Below, one piece after another: positions 5,415 through 5,698 of a DNA stretch of 5,698 bases (positions within the stretch are counted from its first letter, which is position 1; each line of letters opens with the position of its first letter). The stretch comes from an uncultured Neisseriaceae bacterium. Its GTDB lineage: Bacteria > Pseudomonadota > Gammaproteobacteria > Burkholderiales > UBA11063. The notes below the pieces were generated by a model that did not search any database, was not told the DNA's origin, and saw only the letters and a list, made by a program, of their open reading frames with translations. Location: positions 1 to 5,698 of the forward strand of contig CALFYC010000188.1 of assembly GCA_937952895.1 (NCBI GenBank). The letters run 5' to 3'. The position numbers were made by a program, and so were the translations under genes.

Positions 5415-5698
5415 TTATTCCATTAGAGCTAATAAACTATCAAATGATGCAGCGAATGATCTTAGTCCATCCTCTAACAATGTTTTACCTAATTCTTGCA
5501 TGTTAATTCCGGCTTGCCTTACTTCATCAAGAACAGTAGGTGCATCAGATATGTGTCTTAATATTCCATTTTGTGCAACACCATGATCACGAAATGCATT
5601 CATTGTTGCATCAGGAAGCGTATTGATGGTGCATCTGCCAATTAGTTCCTCGACATATAAGACATCTGAATAATTGGAATTTTTAGTGCCAGTACTTG
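5415..5698 (-). CDS. tal: transaldolase, C-terminal 93 residues (5' end beyond window)
   Basis: Transfers a dihydroxyacetone unit between sugar phosphates in the non-oxidative pentose phosphate pathway. Only the C-terminal 93 codons are present; the reading frame is open to the window edge, so the gene is partial only because the window ends. The segment starts with STGTKN, then YSDVLYVEELIG, a TINTLPDAT stretch, AFRDHG, and a final helix ending LLEDGLRSFAASFDSLL. This pattern matches the long TIGR00876-type transaldolase of Neisseria and actinobacteria, not E. coli TalB. The Schiff-base lysine lies upstream and cannot be checked. An ATG at 5603 is internal, not the start. The stop is 4 bp before ispE, so the two genes probably form an operon. 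Confidence 0.87.
   Translation of the reverse strand, partial: STGTKNSNYSDVLYVEELIGRCTINTLPDATMNAFRDHGVAQNGILRHISDAPTVLDEVRQAGINMQELGKTLLEDGLRSFAASFDSLLALME

Noticed and set aside
1..5698. CRISPR, insertion sequence, prophage, toxin-antitoxin or other accessory system
   Set aside because: No regular spaced repeats, transposase motifs, terminal inverted repeats with target duplications, or unexplained multi-gene cassette. All sizeable frames are assigned to housekeeping families.

Overview
The window is AT-rich (by eye about one third G+C) and looks like ordinary bacterial chromosome. It is dense, with short gaps, intrinsic terminators and housekeeping genes. The best guess for the host is an AT-rich betaproteobacterium near the Neisseriales. 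This is recalled family resemblance, not a search. The Prs N-terminus lines up without gaps on the Neisseria-type start (M-x6-LM-[IV]-FTGNAN), Prs ends in a NEESVS-type tail, and the partial transaldolase belongs to the long TIGR00876-type subfamily used by Neisseria and actinobacteria. The ispE - tRNA-Gln - prs order is also a classic beta/gammaproteobacterial arrangement.

Layout. Bases 1-108 are a leader with inverted and direct repeats. Bases 109-849 (+) encode a dienelactone-hydrolase-family enzyme that ends in a clear terminator (865-888). Bases 905-1735 (-) encode a purine nucleoside phosphorylase, overlapping by 23 bp the gene upstream of it, a PlsC-type lysophospholipid acyltransferase (1713-2489, -). 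An AT-rich divergent spacer of about 355 bp follows, with an extended -10 promoter for a low-molecular-weight protein tyrosine phosphatase (2845-3372, +). That gene converges on prs (3461-4414, -). Upstream of prs are a strong terminator (4451-4490), tRNA-Gln(UUG) (4498-4572), ispE (4571-5410) and the 3' end of tal (5415 to the window edge), all on the minus strand and nearly abutting.

How the genes fit together. Tal belongs to the non-oxidative pentose phosphate pathway, which makes ribose-5-phosphate. Prs converts ribose-5-phosphate to PRPP, and the nucleoside phosphorylase returns purine bases and ribose-1-phosphate to the same pool. IspE draws on triose phosphate and pyruvate through the MEP pathway, and PlsC makes membrane phospholipid. 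This is a metabolic theme inferred from the gene set, not evidence of one regulon.

I see no mobile element, CRISPR array, defence system or candidate novel multi-gene system. The points most worth a second look are local. The ispE stop codon overlaps the mature tRNA-Gln by two bases, so tRNA maturation would leave ispE mRNA without a stop. A good sigma70-type promoter for the tRNA lies inside ispE. The purine nucleoside phosphorylase carries Asp where guanosine/inosine enzymes normally have a base-recognising Asn.
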